Source of the DNA: Burkholderiaceae bacterium
GTDB lineage: Bacteria > Pseudomonadota > Gammaproteobacteria > Burkholderiales > Burkholderiaceae
DNA: 7,738 nucleotides
Assembly: GCA_017998575.1 (NCBI GenBank)
Contig: JAGOCV010000192.1
Span: 1-7,738 of the forward strand
Reading direction: 5' to 3'
Under the pieces are notes generated by a model. It ran no database searches. It was given only the letters and a program-made list of their open reading frames with translations, and was not told the origin of the DNA. Both the position numbers and the translations under genes were made by a program. Below are positions 1-5,193 of the stretch, piece by piece. Each line of letters begins with the position of its first letter. Position 1 is the first letter of the stretch.

Positions 1-39
1 GTCCAGGCCTACACCGACATCATGAACATGACTGTGTGA
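1..39 (+). CDS. fliE: FliE, flagellar hook-basal body complex protein (C-terminal end only)
   Basis: The window opens inside a reading frame that gives VQAYTDIMNMTV followed by TGA at 37-39. This matches the conserved end of FliE, which in enterics finishes with an AYQEVMSMQV-type sequence. FliE is a small periplasmic protein that links the MS ring (FliF) to the proximal rod and is among the first substrates of the flagellar export apparatus. Only 12 residues are visible, so the call rests on a short but characteristic tail plus the flagellar context. The gene reads rightward and converges on fliT, as expected if fliE is transcribed away from a fliF operon lying further left (inferred, not seen). 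Confidence 0.72.
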   Translation, partial: VQAYTDIMNMTV

Positions 40-43
40 GACG

Positions 44-123
44 GGCCCCCACGTTCGCTCACTGCGTGTAGCTCTCTGCCCCCCGAGGGGGCCGCTCGCG
101 CGCTGCCCCGGCACAGCCGGGGC
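44..123 (+). repeat. Palindromic intergenic repeat, copy 1 (after fliE)
   Basis: This stretch shares an ordered set of blocks with 6055-6143: a C-run, then CTCACTGCGTGTAG (58-71; 13 of 14 identical to 6071-6084), then a C-run/G-run hairpin, then CCGGCACAGCCGG (108-120; 12 of 13 identical to 6119-6131). The two main blocks are 36 bases apart here and 34 in the other copy. Both copies start within about 20 bases of a stop codon and lie in the same orientation relative to the gene before them. It is probably a dispersed extragenic palindromic element. I recall similar sequences from Comamonadaceae genomes but could not check this. Confidence 0.75.
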
Positions 124-164
124 GTGACCGCTGCGCGGTCAGCGCTCGGCAGCACCTGCCGGGC
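78..164. terminator. Row of four short-loop hairpins between convergent fliE and fliT (candidate two-way terminator)
   Basis: Four inverted repeats follow one another, each with a three-base loop. They are GCCCCC/GGGGGC (78-83, 87-92), GCCCCGGC/GCCGGGGC (105-112, 116-123), GACCGC/GCGGTC (126-131, 135-140), and a 9-bp stem with one G-T pair around CGGCAG/CTGCCG (144-152, 156-164). The first two belong to the dispersed repeat. They lie where the fliE (+) and fliT (-) transcripts meet, so ending both transcripts is a reasonable role. No T-run directly follows any stem on either strand; the nearest pyrimidine-rich tract is at 201-219. They may therefore be mRNA-stabilising or Rho-related rather than intrinsic terminators. 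Confidence 0.45.
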
Positions 165-218
165 ACATTCCAGATCGCGAGCCGCTTGCCCGGACGACGC
201 TTCTTTCTTCTTCCTCTT

Positions 219-524
219 TCAATGCAGCACGGCTGCCGGCCGCTCGAACATGTGTTCGACCTGCGCGAGCCAGGGCTCGGCGAGGATGCGGATCTCGGCG
301 TCGTTGCGCAGGATGCGCTGCATGATGCGCGACTTCTCTTCGCGGTCGTCCTGCGGCAGGCGCTCGGTCTGCGCGCGAAAGCGCAGTTGCTCGATCAGCA
401 CGGCGCAGGTGCCTTCGCAGCGCACCACTTCGTCCCAGTCACGCTCGCGCGCGGCCTCCAGCATGCGCACGCTCGAATCCTCGATCGCGCGGTAGTAATC
501 CAGCAGGCGGTCGGCCATGGTCAT
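219..524 (-). CDS. fliT: FliT, flagellar export chaperone for the FliD cap
   Basis: This 101-residue, mainly helical and highly charged protein has no signal peptide or membrane segment. Its position directly after fliS in a fliC-fliD-fliS-fliT order identifies it as FliT; sequence similarity alone is weak because the family is divergent. In enterics FliT is about 121 residues, binds FliD for export, and when free binds FlhC to inhibit FlhD4C2. A RNDAEIRILAEPWL segment (73-86) in the C-terminal half is of the kind seen in beta-proteobacterial FliT proteins. The ATG start overlaps the fliS stop (ATGA, 521-524), so the two genes are translationally coupled. A second start (third codon, ATG at 516-518) is possible. 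The stop is followed on its own strand by a purine-rich stretch and then the hairpin row shared with fliE. Confidence 0.85.
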   Translation of the reverse strand: MTMADRLLDYYRAIEDSSVRMLEAARERDWDEVVRCEGTCAVLIEQLRFRAQTERLPQDDREEKSRIMQRILRNDAEIRILAEPWLAQVEHMFERPAAVLH

Positions 525-934
525 GCCCCCGCGGCCGGCGGCTGGCCGGCGATCGATTTCCAGGCCTGGGCGACGGGCTCGAGCAGGCCGACGACCTCCG
601 CGACGGCAGCTTCGTCGTTGTGCAGGTTGGCGTGGGTGAGGCGCTGCACGCAGTAGTCGTAGAGGCCGCGCAGGTTGCCCGCCAGCTCGCCGCCGCGCTG
701 CATGTCGAGGCCGCCCTTGAGGCCCTCTTCGATCAGCCGCACGGCCTTGCCCAGGTGGCGACCCTTGAGTTCCACGTCACCGGCCAGCATGGCGCGGCGC
801 GCGGCGCCCAGGCTCACGGTGAGGGCATCGAAGAGCATCTGCACGAGCTGGTGCGGCGATGCGCCGTCCAGGTGGCCCTGGAGATCCAGGGTCCTGTAGG
901 CGGCCGCAGCGCGGTTGGCGGGGGATGTGAACAT
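521..934 (-). CDS. fliS: FliS, flagellin-specific export chaperone
   Basis: FliS binds the C-terminal helix of unexported flagellin in the cytoplasm, prevents its polymerisation and hands it to the export gate (FlhA). The 137-residue product matches the usual length (136 in E. coli). It shows family signatures: an N-terminal AAAYRTLDLQG stretch (10-20), SPHQLVQMLFDAL (26-38), KAVRLIEEGLKGGLD (64-78), LRGLYDYCVQRLTHANLHND (88-107) and a late W (125). I chose the ATG at 934 rather than the one at 961 because a good AGGAAG ribosome site (942-947) precedes it and the family starts MF/MYT. A candidate sigma-28 start point near 958 would also exclude the longer form. It overlaps fliT by four bases and lies 100 bases after fliD. 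Confidence 0.96.
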   Translation of the reverse strand: MFTSPANRAAAAYRTLDLQGHLDGASPHQLVQMLFDALTVSLGAARRAMLAGDVELKGRHLGKAVRLIEEGLKGGLDMQRGGELAGNLRGLYDYCVQRLTHANLHNDEAAVAEVVGLLEPVAQAWKSIAGQPPAAGA

Positions 935-964
935 GCTCTGGCTTCCTCTCTGCTGATGCATGTT

Positions 965-991
965 TTATCGGCATCCTGGCCGTGAAATCAA
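965..991 (-). promoter_or_regulatory. Candidate sigma-28 (FliA) promoter for fliST
   Basis: On the minus strand, an exact GCCGATAA (the E. coli sigma-28 -10 consensus) lies at 972-965, preceded by TTGA at 991-988 with a 15-base spacer. The -35 is poor against the TAAA/TCAA-type consensus. Transcription would start near 958, leaving a leader of about 24 bases that still contains the fliS ribosome site. This could supply chaperones independently of the fliC-fliD transcript. Confidence 0.45.
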
Positions 992-1034
992 GGGCCGGGA
1001 TCGACTCCGCCGCCTCTGCCGCGCCGAATATTTG

Positions 1035-2480
1035 TCAATTCGACGAGGACTTGTTCCACTGCGCCACCTGCTGCTGGATGTAGGTGTCCAGCGCCGTGAG
1101 TTGCGCCATCTTCGCGTCGAGCGCCGTGTACTGCTTGCGCAGGCGTGCCTCGACGCGCGTGGCGCGGTCGTTGACCTTGTCCTGATCCTTGCCGTTCTGC
1201 TTCTGCTCTTCCTGCAGCGCGGTGGTGCGGTTGGCGATGGCGCCCTCGGTGCCGGTCAGCCGCGACGTGAGTTCCATCAGCTTGAGCGCCAGGCCGTCGT
1301 TGGCGGGTCCTTCGTTGTCCACCGCGAACAGATTGCGCATCGAGGCCACGTCCTTGAGCGCGGTGTCCAGCTTGGTGCCGTCGATCGCCAGCGTGCCATC
1401 GGTCTGCATGGCGATGCCGATGTCGGACAGCCGCCCGAACGCACCGCCGCTGGTGAGCGCGCCCAGCACCGTGCGCAGCGAATTCTGCATGCCCACGGCG
1501 GTGGAATCGCCCTGCAGCAGCGAGGCCGTTTCGGTCGATGCGTCGTACTTCGTCGCGGTGGTGAGGTAGGCCGAGAGCGCGTTGTAGGCAGACACGAAGC
1601 CCTGCACGGCCGTCTTCATCGACGCCGTGTCGCGGCTCACCGTCAGTTCGGTGGCGGTGGTGGTCTCGCGCGCGACGGTGATCGAGAGGCCGGGCAACAG
1701 GTCGGCGAAGGTGTTGCTGGACGAACTCAGCGCCACGCCATTGAGCGTGGCCTGTGCGTTCGCGCCGTATTGCGTGCTGGCCGTGTTGGCGGCCATGCCC
1801 CAACCGGTGGCGCCGTCGAAGTCGAAGCCCAGGCGGGAGAGGCCGGTGGCGCGGTCGCCATCGTCGGCCGCGCCTTCGTCGACCTGGATGCGAAAGCCCG
1901 AAGCCTCGCCGGTCGAGTCGGAGCGCAGCAGCAGGCGCTGGCCCGAGGCGTCGCTCATCACGGTGGCCGTGACGCCTGCGCCGGCGGCGTTGATCCTGGA
2001 GGCGATGGTCGAGAGCGTGTCGGTGTCGGTCACCTCCACGTCGATCGCAGCGGCCGCCCCGGCCGCGAAGCTGGTGCCCGACCACGTGCCCAGCTGGATC
2101 GACAGCGTGCCCGCGCCCACCGGCGCACCGGACGCGATCGACGCACTCGCGGCCGATTGCGCGCGGGCGAGCTGCTGCACCGACAGCGAGTACGAGCCCG
2201 GCGCCGGCGGGGACGTGCTGCTGGCCGTGGCAGTGACGGCCGTGCTGTCGGACGAGCGCACCGACACGGCCTGCCAGGTGGCCGGCTTGCCGAGGGCCGT
2301 CACGGCGGAATTGAGGGACGACGCGAGCGACTGGATCTGGCCGTAGGCCGAGATCTTCGACGTGATCAGCGTCGCCTTGGTCTGGAGGTTGGCGAGCGGC
2401 TGCTTTTCCACCGCCACCAGCTTGGTGATGATGTCTTCGACGGGGAGGTTGCTGCCGATGCCGATGGAACTGATGGCCAT
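1035..2480 (-). CDS. fliD: FliD (HAP2), filament cap protein
   Basis: FliD forms the ring at the filament tip under which exported flagellin folds and inserts. The product has 481 residues (468 in E. coli). Visible regions are an N-terminal export/D0 segment starting MAISSIGIGSNLPVEDII and a FliD_N-type region to about 106. A flagellin_IN-like stretch follows around 144-190 (TLSTIASRINAAGAGV), then a FliD_C-type region from about 232 with GVALSSSSNTFADLLPGLSI (248-267). A polar helical C-terminal segment at about 415-475 ends in YIQQQVAQWNKSSSN. There are no cysteines, as is common for exported axial proteins. The ATG at 2480 has GAGG eight bases upstream and matches the family start; an upstream in-frame ATG at 2555 would place the terminator hairpin inside the coding sequence and is rejected. 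It lies 108 bases after fliC. Confidence 0.96.
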   Translation of the reverse strand: MAISSIGIGSNLPVEDIITKLVAVEKQPLANLQTKATLITSKISAYGQIQSLASSLNSAVTALGKPATWQAVSVRSSDSTAVTATASSTSPPAPGSYSLSVQQLARAQSAASASIASGAPVGAGTLSIQLGTWSGTSFAAGAAAAIDVEVTDTDTLSTIASRINAAGAGVTATVMSDASGQRLLLRSDSTGEASGFRIQVDEGAADDGDRATGLSRLGFDFDGATGWGMAANTASTQYGANAQATLNGVALSSSSNTFADLLPGLSITVARETTTATELTVSRDTASMKTAVQGFVSAYNALSAYLTTATKYDASTETASLLQGDSTAVGMQNSLRTVLGALTSGGAFGRLSDIGIAMQTDGTLAIDGTKLDTALKDVASMRNLFAVDNEGPANDGLALKLMELTSRLTGTEGAIANRTTALQEEQKQNGKDQDKVNDRATRVEARLRKQYTALDAKMAQLTALDTYIQQQVAQWNKSSSN

Positions 2481-2501
2481 GTGGATTGCCTCGCCGGATG
2501 G

Positions 2502-2538
2502 AAAAAGAGCGGCAGGCGGAATTCTCCGCCGGCCGCTC
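2502..2538 (-). terminator. Intrinsic terminator between fliC and fliD
   Basis: Read on the minus strand, GAGCGGC (2538-2532) and GGCGGA (2530-2525) pair with TCCGCC (2520-2515) and GCCGCTC (2513-2507). This gives a 13-bp stem with a single C-T mismatch and the four-base loop GAAT, followed at once by TTTTT (2506-2502). This is the classical intrinsic terminator layout in the direction of fliC. The U-run is short, so partial read-through is likely. The fliD start codon is only 21 bases beyond the T-run, so fliD mRNA coming from upstream must be read-through transcript. Confidence 0.8.
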
Positions 2539-2553
2539 GTCGCGAAAGCCTGC

Positions 2554-2579
2554 AACAGCCCCCGTTTGCAGGGGCTGTT
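2554..2579 (-). terminator. GC-rich hairpin just after the fliC stop
   Basis: AACAGCCCC (2554-2562) and GGGGCTGTT (2571-2579) form a perfect 9-bp stem with an eight-base loop, starting 9 bases beyond the fliC stop codon. No U-run follows on the fliC strand (GCAGGC comes next), so it may protect the 3' end of flagellin mRNA or assist the U-tailed terminator downstream rather than terminate by itself. Confidence 0.55.
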
Positions 2580-2588
2580 CGACCGTTA

Positions 2589-3728
2589 TCAGTTACGCAG
2601 CAGCGACAGGACGGTCTGCGGGATCTGGTTGGCCTGGGCCACCATCGCCGTGCCGGCCTGCTGCAGGATCTGCGCGCGCGACAGGTTGGCGGTTTCCGAG
2701 GCGAAGTCGGCATCCTGGATCCGGCTGCGGGCGGCGGTCACGTTCTCGGCCGTGATGGCGAGGTTGGAGACGACCGACTCGAAGCGGCTCTGGATGGCAC
2801 CCAGGTTGGCGCGCGAGGTGTTCACCGAGGCCAGGGCGTTGTCGATCTGGGCCAGCGTCATCTGCGCGTTGGTGAACGAGGACACCGACAGCGACGCGAT
2901 ACCGGTAGTCGTCGTGGACGCGCCCACGGGACCTGCGGCCCAGCCGGTGGTGGTGGCACCGCCGCCGCCCAGGGTAATCGCAGACGCCGACGTCAGCGAC
3001 AGCTGGCCCGTCACGTTGTCGTAGGAAGCACCGACGCCAGTTTGCGACGAAACACGGTTGATGGCCTCGGCCACCTGTGCCGCACGCTCCTGGGCGTTGG
3101 CGGCCGCGGCGATGTTGCCAACGGCCACGCCGTTGACCGTCAGATCGGTGACGGCGGTGGCGAAACCGCTCAGGCCGGACGAGGCAACGGCCGCGGCGAA
3201 ACGCGTGGTCGTGCCACCGAGGCTGGCGGTCTGCGCGTTGGCGATGCTCGTGATCGAGATCGTCTCGGCGGCATTGGCACCGACCTGGAACGCCACGCCG
3301 GTGAACGAGCCGTCCAGCAGCTTCACGCCGTTGAACGACGTCTGCGTGGCCACGCGCTGGATTTCCGACAGCAGCTGCGAGACTTCGGCCTGCAGGGCGT
3401 CGCGGTCGACCTGCGAGTTGGTGCCGTTGGAGGCCTGCACGGCCAGCTCACGGATACGCTGCAGGTTGTTGCCCACGGTGCCCAGCGCGCCTTCGGCCGT
3501 TTGCGCCAGCGAGATGCCGTCGTTGGCGTTGCGGGCCGCCTGGTTCAGGCCACGGATCTGCGCCGTCATGCGCTCGGAGATGGCGAGGCCGGCGGCGTCG
3601 TCCTTGGCGCTGTTGATGCGCAGGCCCGAAGACAGGCGCTGCATGGAGGTTGCGAGGGACGCCTGGCTGGTCGTCAGGTTGCGTTGCGCGTTGAGCGAAC
3701 TGATGTTGCTGTTGATGATTGCTGCCAC
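2589..3728 (-). CDS. fliC: Flagellin, filament subunit FliC
   Basis: This is the filament protein, exported unfolded and polymerised under the FliD cap. The product has 379 residues. The N-terminal D0/D1 region (about 1-140) contains [32 protein letters not shown] (29-51) and [18 protein letters not shown] (89-106). The C-terminal D1/D0 region (about 288-379) ends in the conserved [11 protein letters not shown]. The middle part (about 150-287) is short and rich in Ala, Thr and Gly. It includes a flagellin_IN-like stretch at about 195-250 ([25 protein letters not shown]). The start is GTG, not ATG: GTG GCA GCA ATC gives the expected [11 protein letters not shown], with AAGGAG six bases upstream. 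A longer in-frame form from 3905 adds 59 residues unlike any flagellin and is rejected. Tandem stops TGA TAA end the gene. QRIRELAVQ (90-98) keeps the segment that TLR5 recognises in enteric flagellins. Confidence 0.97.
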   Translation of the reverse strand: MAAIINSNISSLNAQRNLTTSQASLATSMQRLSSGLRINSAKDDAAGLAISERMTAQIRGLNQAARNANDGISLAQTAEGALGTVGNNLQRIRELAVQASNGTNSQVDRDALQAEVSQLLSEIQRVATQTSFNGVKLLDGSFTGVAFQVGANAAETISITSIANAQTASLGGTTTRFAAAVASSGLSGFATAVTDLTVNGVAVGNIAAAANAQERAAQVAEAINRVSSQTGVGASYDNVTGQLSLTSASAITLGGGGATTTGWAAGPVGASTTTTGIASLSVSSFTNAQMTLAQIDNALASVNTSRANLGAIQSRFESVVSNLAITAENVTAARSRIQDADFASETANLSRAQILQQAGTAMVAQANQIPQTVLSLLRN

Positions 3729-3734
3729 GTTGAG

Positions 3735-3740
3735 CTCCTT
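3735..3740 (-). promoter_or_regulatory. Strong Shine-Dalgarno site that fixes the GTG start of fliC
   Basis: AAGGAG on the minus strand lies six bases before GTG at 3728. It is the best ribosome site in the window and decides the start in a frame that stays open 59 codons further upstream. Confidence 0.85.
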
Positions 3741-3908
3741 GAAGCTGTTACATCCGGCATTGCTGCCGATCTCGAAAGCCAGCTGGTAAAGCGCTGGCCG
3801 CCATGACCGGGGGCTAGGGCAGCGGGTGGCGTTCTCGGTTGAAAACCGCCGCGGGTTGCCTTCAGCACTGACCGGACCACGGACCCCGACCGGAGCCCGT
3901 TGCACTGG

Positions 3909-3948
3909 TTTTCGGTGGCTTTGCTGAAAGTCTTGAATTTATTTTTTT
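3909..3948 (-). promoter_or_regulatory. Candidate sigma-28 promoter of fliC with upstream A-tract
   Basis: On the minus strand, an AT-rich stretch AAAAAAATAAAT (3948-3937) stands directly before TCAAGAC (-35, 3936-3930). A 16-base spacer from TCAA leads to ACCGAAAA (-10, 3916-3909; 6 of 8 to GCCGATAA). The A-tract is placed like an UP element, fitting a heavily transcribed flagellin gene. Transcription would start near 3902, giving a leader of about 170 bases before the GTG at 3728. The -10 is degenerate, so the call is by layout and context. Confidence 0.55.
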
Positions 3949-3960
3949 GCGCGTGGGGGC

Positions 3961-3987
3961 TCAAGTTGTGGCGACGACGGCCGATAA
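3961..3987 (+). promoter_or_regulatory. Strong sigma-28 (FliA) promoter facing flhDC
   Basis: TCAAGTT (3961-3967) and an exact GCCGATAA (3980-3987) are separated so that TCAA to GCCGATAA is 15 bases, the standard sigma-28 spacing. It is the best match in the window and points rightward, toward flhD, with a predicted start near 3994 and a leader of about 155 bases. The -35 elements of this site and of the fliC site are back to back, 24 bases apart. In E. coli flhDC is not served by a major sigma-28 promoter, so the direction is unexpected. Confidence 0.65.
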
Positions 3988-4015
3988 GCCCCCGGCCGGA
4001 AAGTGTGAAAAATTG

Positions 4016-4034
4016 TGTAGGAATTCTTCCTACA
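4016..4034. promoter_or_regulatory. Perfect 19-bp inverted repeat upstream of flhD (candidate response-regulator operator)
   Basis: TGTAGGAATTCTTCCTACA is an 8-bp perfect inverted repeat around TTC, inside an AT-richer patch of a GC-rich genome. Its form resembles sites of NarL/LuxR-type response regulators. The RcsB box at enteric flhDC (about TAAGAATATTCCTA) has a similar half-site arrangement. It lies downstream of the sigma-28 start predicted near 3994, so it could act as a roadblock there, or as an operator for another flhDC promoter that I cannot place. The binding protein is not known. Confidence 0.5.
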
Positions 4035-4103
4035 AGGTCGTACTCAAAAGGAGACGGTAGTTACATCCGTTCACCAACTCAACTTTCCTCACCGCCCCGC
4101 GCA

Positions 4104-4113
4104 GAATTCTTCC
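4104..4113 (+). repeat. Second copy of the operator core, GAATTCTTCC
   Basis: The ten bases GAATTCTTCC at 4021-4030, inside the inverted repeat, recur exactly at 4104-4113, 83 bases downstream and 36 bases before the flhD start. The left arm is degraded here, so only one half-site is present. It may be a secondary binding site. Confidence 0.4.
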
Positions 4114-4149
4114 CATAGCGCACAACAAGCGCACATGGGGATTTGCCAG

Positions 4150-4476
4150 ATGACCAACGAGCAACTGCTTGCCGAAATCCGGGAGGCCAACCTGACCTAC
4201 CTGATGCTGGCCCAGAGCCTGATCCGCCAGGATCGCGCCGAAGCCCTGTTCCGCCTGGGCCTGACCGAAGAGGCCGCCAGCCTCATCGAGATGCTGTCCC
4301 CGGCGCAGGTGATGAAGGTGGCCCAGGGCAACATGCTGCTGTGCCGCTTCCGCGTGGATGACGACCTGATCTGGGGCCTGCTGACCAACCACAAGACCAG
4401 CCGCGCCGGCAGCGAAGCCTCTTCTCGCCTGCATGCCAGCATCCTGATGGCAGGCCAGCTGGCCGAATCGGCGTAA
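4150..4476 (+). CDS. flhD: FlhD, subunit of the flagellar master activator FlhD4C2
   Basis: With FlhC, FlhD forms the FlhD4C2 complex that activates sigma-70 transcription of class II flagellar genes. The 108-residue product aligns with E. coli FlhD from its first residue. Examples are NLTYLMLAQSLIRQDRAEALFRLG (14-37; enteric [24 protein letters not shown]) and LLCRFRV. Cys65 matches the residue that links FlhD subunits by a disulfide in E. coli. I start it at 4150, not at the in-frame ATG at 4135, because MTNEQLL aligns with the enteric start at equal length and GGGGA lies eight bases upstream; the 4135 start has no ribosome site. The C-terminus is shorter than in E. coli. flhC follows after 15 bases. 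The 421-base upstream gap carries the control elements. Confidence 0.96.
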   Translation: MTNEQLLAEIREANLTYLMLAQSLIRQDRAEALFRLGLTEEAASLIEMLSPAQVMKVAQGNMLLCRFRVDDDLIWGLLTNHKTSRAGSEASSRLHASILMAGQLAESA

Positions 4477-4491
4477 GCGGGCGCTCGCATC

Positions 4492-5055
4492 ATGGCCTCG
4501 CCCAAGAGCATCCTCTCCGAAACGCGCCAGATCGAGCGCGCCGTCGAACTGATCCGCCTGGGCGCCCGCCTGCAGGTGCTGGAAAGCGAAACCGAGCTGT
4601 CGTACGAGCGCCTGCTGCGCCTGTACAAGGAAGTGGCCGGCAAGTCGCCCTCCAAGGGCCAGCTGCCGTTTTCCACCGACTGGTTCCTCACGTGGCAACC
4701 CAACATCCACTCGTCGCTGTTCCTGAACATCCACGATTACCTGGCGCGCTCCAGCGAGCTCGAAGGCATCGACGTCGTGATCAAGGCCTTCCGGCTGTAT
4801 TCGGAGCAGATCGGCGCCTGCGGCCTGGACGCGCAGCTGTCCATCACGCGCGCCTGGCGGCTGGTGAAGTTCATGGAAGCGCGGATGCTGCAGATGACCG
4901 CCTGCTCGTGCTGCGGCGGCAAGTTCGTCACCGAACCTTACGAAAACGCCCGCCATTTCACTTGCGGACTGTGCCGCCCGCCCGCGCGAGCCGGCAAGGG
5001 CTCGGGCATTGGTAACATCCAGTTGCCGGTTGCCGCGACCGCGGCGGCGGCCTGA
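4492..5055 (+). CDS. flhC: FlhC, zinc-binding subunit of the flagellar master activator FlhD4C2
   Basis: FlhC provides much of the DNA contact in FlhD4C2. The product has 187 residues (192 in E. coli) and is strongly conserved: KSILSETRQIERAVELI (5-21), LGARLQVLESETELS (23-37), GQLPFSTDWFLTWQPNIHSS (56-75) and TRAWRLVKFME (119-129). The zinc site is complete: CSCC at 138-141 and CGLC at 158-161 give the four ligands Cys138, Cys141, Cys158 and Cys161 (Cys137, 140, 157 and 160 in E. coli). The tail after about 165 is short, Gly/Ala-rich and poorly conserved. No clear ribosome site is seen before the ATG, so translation probably depends on coupling to flhD, 15 bases upstream. FliT of this same window is the family known to bind FlhC in enterics. 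Confidence 0.97.
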   Translation: MASPKSILSETRQIERAVELIRLGARLQVLESETELSYERLLRLYKEVAGKSPSKGQLPFSTDWFLTWQPNIHSSLFLNIHDYLARSSELEGIDVVIKAFRLYSEQIGACGLDAQLSITRAWRLVKFMEARMLQMTACSCCGGKFVTEPYENARHFTCGLCRPPARAGKGSGIGNIQLPVAATAAAA

Positions 5056-5080
5056 CCTGACCTTCGGGCCCGCCCGGAAT

Positions 5081-5108
5081 TCAAGGCCATGGCTGCAACG
5101 GCCGATAT
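5081..5108 (+). promoter_or_regulatory. Candidate sigma-28 promoter of motA
   Basis: TCAAGG (5081-5086) and GCCGATAT (5101-5108; 7 of 8 to the -10 consensus) lie in the flhC-motA gap with a 16-base spacer from TCAA, the same spacing as the fliC candidate. The predicted start is near 5115. In enterics motAB are class III, sigma-28-dependent genes, so this is an expected place for such a site. motA may also be read through from flhDC, since no terminator is evident at the flhC end. Confidence 0.55.
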
Positions 5109-5118
5109 CACGGACAGG

Positions 5119-5172
5119 GCGCAACGGCTGCGCCACCGCGCGGCCGGGCCGCCTTCGGCGCCTCGCGGCGCC
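5119..5172 (+). other. Structured 5' leader of motA (three hairpins)
   Basis: Three inverted repeats follow the candidate motA promoter: GCGCA/TGCGC (5119-5123, 5129-5133), GCGG/CCGC (5140-5143, 5149-5152) and GGCGCC/GGCGCC (5157-5162, 5167-5172, loop TCGC). The remaining 21 bases before the start codon carry no clear Shine-Dalgarno sequence. In such GC-rich DNA some folding is expected by chance, so a regulatory role is only a suggestion. Confidence 0.35.
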
Positions 5173-5193
5173 CAATGATTCAACGCCAGAAAA

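Noticed and set aside
935..961. Upstream in-frame ATG for fliS (adds nine residues)
   Set aside because: Weak ribosome site, residues unlike the family start, and it lies upstream of the predicted sigma-28 transcript start.
960..3806. A 948-codon open frame on the + strand across fliS, fliD and fliC
   Set aside because: It is antisense to well-identified genes; its product is Arg/Gly/His-rich with no recognisable domain, as expected from the complement of GC-rich codons.
3832..3858. Alternative fliC sigma-28 -10 (ACCGAGAA on the minus strand at 3839-3832)
   Set aside because: No acceptable -35 at the right distance (GCAA at best) and no A-tract; the 3909-3948 site has a better layout. It would, however, give a shorter leader.
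4135..4149. Upstream in-frame ATG for flhD (adds five residues)
   Set aside because: No ribosome site; the second ATG aligns exactly with the enteric FlhD start and has GGGGA at a fitting distance.
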